Below are positions 57,701 to 64,000 of a stretch of 64,000 nucleotides of DNA, one piece after another. The notes beneath the pieces were generated by a model. The model was not told the origin of the DNA. It did no database searches and was given only the letters and a program-made list of their open reading frames with translations. The DNA comes from Tritrichomonas musculus. Taxonomy: Eukaryota; Parabasalia; Tritrichomonadida; Tritrichomonadidae. The first letter of the stretch is position 1, and each line of letters begins with the position of its first letter. Where the stretch lies: assembly GCA_039105265.1 (NCBI GenBank), contig JAPFFF010000010.1, positions 248,001-312,000 of the forward strand, in the 5' to 3' direction. A program made the position numbers and the translations under genes.

Positions 57701-59331
57701 AACACTTTTGTAAGATAATTAAAAACGATTTCGAAATTAAGTAAAATCAGTAAAAATTAAAGCTTAATCTCAGTTATTCTTAATCTAACATTTCTCACAA
57801 ATGAACAGAGTTAAATAAAACACAAATCTCAAACACTTTTGTAAGATAATTAAAAACGATTTCGAAATTAAGTAAAATCAATAAAAATTAAAGCTTAATC
57901 TCAGTTATTCTTATTCAAACGTTTCTCACAAGTGAACAGAGTTAAATAAAACATAAATCTCAAACACTTTTGTAAGATAATTAAAAACGATTTCGAAATT
58001 AAGTAAAATCAATAAAGATTAAATCGCAATATCAATTATTCTTATTCAAACGTTTCTCACAAGTGAACAGAGTTAAATAAAACACAAATCTCAAACACTT
58101 TTGTAAGATAATTAAAAACGATTTCGAAATTAAGTAAAATCAGTAAAAATTAAAGCTTAATCTCAGTTATTCTTATTCTAACATTTCTCACAAGTGAACA
58201 GAGTTAAATAAAACATAAATCTCAAACACTTTTGTAAGATAATTAAAAACGATTTCGAAATTAAGTAAAATCAATAAAGATTAAATCGCAATATCAATTA
58301 TTCTTATTCAAACGTTTCTCACAAGTATACAGAGTTAAATAAAACATAAATCTCAAACACTTTTGTAAGATAATTATAAACGATTTCGAAATTAAGTAAA
58401 ATCAGTAAAAATTAAAGCTTAATCTCAGTTATTCTTAATCTAACATTTCTCACAAATGAACAGAGTTAAATAAAACACAAATCTCAAACACTTTTGTAAG
58501 ATAATTAAAAACGATTTCGAAATTAATTAAAATCAGTAAAAATTAAAGCTTAATCTCAGTTATTCTTATTCAAACGTTTCTCACAAATGAACAGAGTTAA
58601 ATAAAACATAAATCTCAAACACTTTTGTAAGATAATTATAAACGATTTCGAAATTAAGTAAAATCAGTAAAAATTAAAGCTTAATCTCAGTTATTCTTAT
58701 TCAAACGTTTCTCACAAATGAACAGAGTTAAATAAAACACAAATCTCAAACACTTTTGTAAGATAATTAAAAACGATTTCGAAATTAAGTAAAATCAATA
58801 AAAATTAAAGCTTAATCTCAGTTATTCTTAATCTAACATTTCTCACAAGTGAACAGAGTTAAATAAAACACAAATCTCAAACACTTTTATAAGATAATTG
58901 AAAAAGATTTCGAAATTAAGTAAAATCAATAAAAATTAAAGCTTAATCTCAGTTATTCTTATTCAAACGTTTCTCACAAATGAACAGAGTTAAATAAAAC
59001 ACAAATCTCAAACACTTTTGTAAGATAATTAAAAACGATTTCGAAATTAAGTAAAATCAATAAAAATTAAAGCTTAATCTCAGTTATTCTTATTCTAACA
59101 TTTCTCACAAATGAACAGAGTTAAATAAAACACAAATCTCAAACACTTTTATAAGATAATTAAAAACGATTTCGAAATTAAGTAAAATCAATAAAAATTA
59201 AAGCTTAATCTCAGTTATTCTTATTCTAACATTTCTCACAAATGAACAGAGTTAAATAAAACACAAATCTCAAACACTTTTGTAAGATAATTAAAAACGA
59301 TTTCGAAATTAATTAAAATCAGTAAAAATTA
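54747..59331 (+). repeat. 35-monomer higher-order unit, copy 2
   Basis: Tandem copy of 50162-54746, immediately adjacent. The left large copy has no counterpart: there the equivalent of 54616/59201 (37065) leads directly into 37196, the partner of 59332. The repeat therefore arose after the 17-kb duplication. Confidence 0.9.
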
Positions 59332-61164
59332 AAGCTTAATCTCAGTTATTCTTATTCAAACGTTTCTCACAAGTGAACAGAGTTAAATAAAACACAAATC
59401 TCAAACACTTTTGTAAGATAATTAAAAACGATTTCGAAATTAAGTAAAATCAATAAAGATTAAATCGCAATATCAATTATTCTTATTCAAACGTTTCTCA
59501 CAAGTATACAGAGTTAAATAAAACACAAATCTCAAACACTTTTGTAAGATAATTAAAAACGATTTCGAAATTAAGTAAAATCAATAAAGATTAAATCGCA
59601 ATATCAATTATTCTTATTCAAACGTTTCTCACAAGTGAACAGAGTTAAATAAAACACAAATCTCAAACACTTTTGTAAGATAATTAAAAACGATTTCGAA
59701 ATTAAGTAAAATCAGTAAAAATTAAATCGCAATATCAATTATTCTTATTCAAACGTTTCTCACAAGTGAACAGAGTTAAATAAAACACAAATCTCAAACA
59801 CTTTTGTAAGATAATTAAAAACGATTTCGAAATTAAGTAAAATCAATAAAGATTAAATCGCAATATCAATTATTCTTATTCAAACGTTTCTCACAAGTAT
59901 ACAGAGTTAAATAAAACATAAATCTCAAACACTTTTGTAAGATAATTATAAACGATTTCGAAATTAAGTAAAATCAGTAAAAATTAAAGCTTAATCTCAG
60001 TTATTCTTATTCTAACATTTCTCACAAGTGAACAGAGTTAAATAAAACATAAATCTCAAACACTTTTGTAAGATAATTAAAAACGATTTCGAAATTAAGT
60101 AAAATCAATAAAGATTAAATCGCAATATCAATTATTCTTATTCAAACGTTTCTCACAAGTGAACAGAGTTAAATAAAACACAAATCTCAAACACTTTTGT
60201 AAGATAATTAAAAACGATTTCGAAATTAAGTAAAATCAGTAAAAATTAAATCGCAATATCAATTATTCTTATTCAAACGTTTCTCACAAGTATACAGAGT
60301 TAAATAAAACATAAATCTCAAACACTTTTGTAAGATAATTAAAAACGATTTCGAAATTAAGTAAAATCAATAAAGATTAAATCGCAATATCAATTATTCT
60401 TATTCAAACGTTTCTCACAAGTATACAGAGTTAAATAAAACATAAATCTCAAACACTTTTGTAAGATAATTAAAAACGATTTCGAAATTAAGTAAAATCA
60501 ATAAAGATTAAATCGCAATATCAATTATTCTTATTCAAACGTTTCTCACAAGTGAACAGAGTTAAATAAAACACAAATCTCAAACACTTTTGTAAGATAA
60601 TTAAAAACGATTTCGAAATTAAGTAAAATCAATAAAGATTAAATCGCAATATCAATTATTCTTATTCAAACGTTTCTCACAAGTATACAGAGTTAAATAA
60701 AACATAAATCTCAAACACTTTTGTAAGATAATTAAAAACGATTTCGAAATTAAGTAAAATCAGTAAAAATTAAAGCTTAATCTCAGTTATTCTTATTCAA
60801 ACGTTTCTCACAAATGAACAGAGTTAAATAAAACACAAATCTCAAACACTTTTGTAAGATAATTGAAAAAGATTTCGAAATTAATTAAAATCAGTAAAAT
60901 TAAAGCTTAATCTCAGTTATTCTTATTCAAACGTTTCTCACAAATGAACAGAGTTAAATAAAACATAAATCTCAAACACTTTTGTAAGATAATTAAAAAC
61001 GATTTCGAAATTAAGTAAAATCAGTAAAAATTAAAGCTTAATCTCAGTTATTCTTATTCTAACATTTCTCACAAATGAACAGAGTTAAATAAAACATAAA
61101 TCTCAAACACTTTTGTAAGATAATTAAAAACGATTTCGAAATTAAGTAAAATCAATAAAGATTA

Positions 61165-63915
61165 AATCGCAATATCAATTATTCTTATTCAAACGTTTCT
61201 CACAAGTGAACAGAGTTAAATAAAACACAAATCTCAAACACTTTTGTAAGATAATTAAAAACGATTTCGAAATTAAGTAAAATCAGTAAAAATTAAAGCT
61301 TAATCTCAGTTATTCTTATTCTAACATTTCTCACAAGTGAACAGAGTTAAATAAAACATAAATCTCAAACACTTTTGTAAGATAATTAAAAACGATTTCG
61401 AAATTAAGTAAAATCAATAAAGATTAAATCGCAATATCAATTATTCTTATTCAAACGTTTCTCACAAGTATACAGAGTTAAATAAAACATAAATCTCAAA
61501 CACTTTTGTAAGATAATTATAAACGATTTCGAAATTAAGTAAAATCAGTAAAAATTAAAGCTTAATCTCAGTTATTCTTAATCTAACATTTCTCACAAAT
61601 GAACAGAGTTAAATAAAACACAAATCTCAAACACTTTTGTAAGATAATTAAAAACGATTTCGAAATTAATTAAAATCAGTAAAAATTAAAGCTTAATCTC
61701 AGTTATTCTTATTCAAACGTTTCTCACAAATGAACAGAGTTAAATAAAACATAAATCTCAAACACTTTTGTAAGATAATTATAAACGATTTCGAAATTAA
61801 GTAAAATCAGTAAAAATTAAAGCTTAATCTCAGTTATTCTTATTCAAACGTTTCTCACAAATGAACAGAGTTAAATAAAACACAAATCTCAAACACTTTT
61901 GTAAGATAATTAAAAACGATTTCGAAATTAAGTAAAATCAATAAAAATTAAAGCTTAATCTCAGTTATTCTTAATCTAACATTTCTCACAAGTGAACAGA
62001 GTTAAATAAAACACAAATCTCAAACACTTTTGTAAGATAATTATAAACGATTTCGAAATTAAGTAAAATCAGTAAAAATTAAAGCTTAATCTCAGTTATT
62101 CTTAATCTAACATTTCTCACAAATGAACAGAGTTAAATAAAACACAAATCTCAAACACTTTTGTAAGATAATTAAAAACGATTTCGAAATTAATTAAAAT
62201 CAGTAAAAATTAAAGCTTAATCTCAGTTATTCTTATTCTAACATTTCTCACAAATGAACAGAGTTAAATAAAACACAAATCTCAAACACTTTTGTAAGAT
62301 AATTAAAAACGATTTCGAAATTAAGTAAAATCAGTAAAAATTAAAGCTTAATCTCAGTTATTCTTAATCTAACATTTCTCACAAATGAACAGAGTTAAAT
62401 AAAACACAAATCTCAAACACTTTTGTAAGATAATTAAAAACGATTTCGAAATTAAGTAAAATCAATAAAAATTAAAGCTTAATCTCAGTTATTCTTATTC
62501 AAACGTTTCTCACAAGTGAACAGAGTTAAATAAAACATAAATCTCAAACACTTTTGTAAGATAATTAAAAACGATTTCGAAATTAAGTAAAATCAATAAA
62601 GATTAAATCGCAATATCAATTATTCTTATTCAAACGTTTCTCACAAGTGAACAGAGTTAAATAAAACACAAATCTCAAACACTTTTGTAAGATAATTAAA
62701 AACGATTTCGAAATTAAGTAAAATCAGTAAAAATTAAAGCTTAATCTCAGTTATTCTTATTCTAACATTTCTCACAAGTGAACAGAGTTAAATAAAACAT
62801 AAATCTCAAACACTTTTGTAAGATAATTAAAAACGATTTCGAAATTAAGTAAAATCAATAAAGATTAAATCGCAATATCAATTATTCTTATTCAAACGTT
62901 TCTCACAAGTATACAGAGTTAAATAAAACATAAATCTCAAACACTTTTGTAAGATAATTATAAACGATTTCGAAATTAAGTAAAATCAGTAAAAATTAAA
63001 GCTTAATCTCAGTTATTCTTAATCTAACATTTCTCACAAATGAACAGAGTTAAATAAAACACAAATCTCAAACACTTTTGTAAGATAATTAAAAACGATT
63101 TCGAAATTAATTAAAATCAGTAAAAATTAAAGCTTAATCTCAGTTATTCTTATTCAAACGTTTCTCACAAATGAACAGAGTTAAATAAAACATAAATCTC
63201 AAACACTTTTGTAAGATAATTATAAACGATTTCGAAATTAAGTAAAATCAGTAAAAATTAAAGCTTAATCTCAGTTATTCTTATTCAAACGTTTCTCACA
63301 AATGAACAGAGTTAAATAAAACACAAATCTCAAACACTTTTGTAAGATAATTAAAAACGATTTCGAAATTAAGTAAAATCAATAAAAATTAAAGCTTAAT
63401 CTCAGTTATTCTTAATCTAACATTTCTCACAAGTGAACAGAGTTAAATAAAACACAAATCTCAAACACTTTTATAAGATAATTGAAAAAGATTTCGAAAT
63501 TAAGTAAAATCAATAAAAATTAAAGCTTAATCTCAGTTATTCTTATTCAAACGTTTCTCACAAATGAACAGAGTTAAATAAAACACAAATCTCAAACACT
63601 TTTGTAAGATAATTAAAAACGATTTCGAAATTAAGTAAAATCAATAAAAATTAAAGCTTAATCTCAGTTATTCTTATTCTAACATTTCTCACAAATGAAC
63701 AGAGTTAAATAAAACACAAATCTCAAACACTTTTGTAAGATAATTAAAAACGATTTCGAAATTAAGTAAAATCAATAAAAATTAAAGCTTAATCTCAGTT
63801 ATTCTTATTCTAACATTTCTCACAAATGAACAGAGTTAAATAAAACACAAATCTCAAACACTTTTGTAAGATAATTAAAAACGATTTCGAAATTAATTAA
63901 AATCAGTAAAAATTA
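61165..63915 (+). repeat. 35-monomer higher-order unit, partial copy 3
   Basis: Units from 61165 to 63785 match 56581 to 59201 at offset 4,584 bp (35 units, one short). The preceding part of this period, 59332-61164, instead matches 37196-39159, so the period here is a join of two sources. The only site difference noted is at 63654, which has TTTGTAAG like 54485 rather than TTTATAAG like 59070. Confidence 0.85.
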
Positions 63916-64000
63916 AAGCTTAATCTCAGTTATTCTTATTCAAACGTTTCTCACAAGTGAACAGAGTTAAATAAAACACAAATCTCAAACACTTTTATAA
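63916..64000 (+). repeat. Partial monomer at the window edge
   Basis: First 85 bp of an H-head unit with CTTATTCAAACGTTT and AAGTGAAC. It ends within TTTATAA, so it carries the A at position 82 that its 35-unit partner at 59332 lacks. The array continues beyond the window. Confidence 0.95.

Larger units (their letters stand above)
41518..61950 (+). repeat. Large segmental tandem duplication, right copy (156 monomers)
   Basis: Partner of 24360-39945, enlarged mainly by the 35-unit repeat at 54747-59331. Shared rare landmarks support a common origin: S-head short units 29207/46234, short units 30516/47412, J-head units 31170/48066 and 33528/50948, the S-to-H junctions at 32349/49507 where a CAATAAAGATT tail is followed by a HindIII head, and short units 38768/60773. 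The right limit is set where 61951 (AAGTGAAC, TTATAAACG) differs from 39946 (TTAAAAACG, CAATAAAGATT). Confidence 0.86.
1..64000 (+). repeat. 131-bp AT-rich satellite DNA array filling the window
   Basis: Every base belongs to a direct tandem repeat. Monomer starts computed from position 1 in steps of 131 (130 for 13 short units) land on the AAGCTT, AATCGC or AAGCGC head throughout, and the last head falls at 63916. All units share one orientation and neighbours differ by only a few bases. Invariant hallmarks in each unit include ACAGAGTTAAATAAAAC (46-62), CTCAAACACTTTT (69-81) and GATTTCGAAATTAA (99-112). No insertion, inversion or unique spacer interrupts the array, so there is no separate gene-free stretch to describe. 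Such arrays are known from centromeric, pericentromeric and subtelomeric heterochromatin of eukaryotes; which of these applies cannot be told from the sequence. I do not recognise a named family. Both array ends lie outside the window. Confidence 0.99.

Noticed and set aside
24360-61950. Large duplications as pure assembly artefact
   Set aside because: Copies differ by scattered single sites and monomer gains and losses, which a simple assembler duplication would not produce. Collapse or mis-join at exact repeats such as 1-2478 still cannot be excluded without reads.
1-64000. CRISPR-like regular repeats
   Set aside because: The repeat unit is continuous; there are no unique spacers, and the unit is 131 bp with no cas genes nearby.
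1-64000. Telomeric or ribosomal DNA repeat
   Set aside because: No short G-rich telomere motif and no rRNA-like sequence is present; the unit is far too short and AT-rich for an rDNA spacer repeat with promoters, and nothing else supports one.

Overview
The whole window is one tandem satellite DNA array. It is 488 complete head-to-tail monomers plus an 85-bp partial monomer at the right edge, all in one orientation. Monomers are 131 bp, except for 13 that are 130 bp; 475 x 131 + 13 x 130 = 63,915, exactly where the last partial monomer begins. I found no gene, RNA gene, transposon, LTR element, CRISPR array, microsatellite, inversion or unique sequence. All six reading frames meet a stop inside every monomer. 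The consensus monomer (A60 C19 G12 T40) is about 24% G+C, with strong A-over-T and C-over-G strand skew and three CpGs.

Organism: a 64-kb uninterrupted array of ~130-bp AT-rich units is typical of eukaryotic constitutive heterochromatin (centromeric, pericentromeric or subtelomeric). I do not recognise the family. CpG is not depleted (about 1.7 times expectation in the consensus), which fits a lightly methylated genome such as many insects or other invertebrates better than a vertebrate or plant; this is weak inference. The window starts exactly on a HindIII site, which I use as monomer position 1.

Monomers differ at about 20 recurrent sites (3, 5, 6, 8, 10, 14, 24, 27, 31, 42, 44, 45, 64, 82, 93, 94, 98, 113, 122, 127) plus one A deletion in the 124-128 run. 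Main classes by head: H (AAGCTT with CAGTT at 12-16, the majority), h (AAGCTT with CAATT), S (AATCGCAATATCAATT, no HindIII; about 106 copies), G (AAGCGCAATATCAATT, 16 copies) and J (AAGCTTATTCTCAATT, 5 copies). Other alternatives: positions 20-34 as CTTATTCAAACGTTT, CTTAATCTAACATTT or CTTATTCTAACATTT; positions 40-47 as AAATGAAC, AAGTGAAC or AAGTATAC; tail from 120 as CAGTAAAAATT, CAATAAAGATT, CAATAAAAATT or the one-base-shorter CAGTAAAATT.

The order of these variants shows layered duplications. (i) 1-2478 repeats at 4716-7193 (36 monomers apart). (ii) 7194-24359 is a mosaic of shorter repeats at 10-12 and 35-42 monomer offsets. (iii) The largest: 24360-39945 (119 monomers) recurs as 41518-61950 (156 monomers), initially 131 monomers (~17.2 kb) apart; the 37-monomer size difference is fully explained by a handful of monomer-scale gains and losses. 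(iv) The largest gain is a 35-monomer (4,585-bp) unit at 50162-54746 repeated at 54747-59331 and partly again at 61165-63915. (v) A six-monomer cassette (786 bp) recurs nine times in the right 37 kb, often 10 or 11 monomers apart. The array therefore reads as a record of unequal exchange and local conversion acting in whole-monomer steps. All variant calls and counts were made by eye and should be re-derived computationally.
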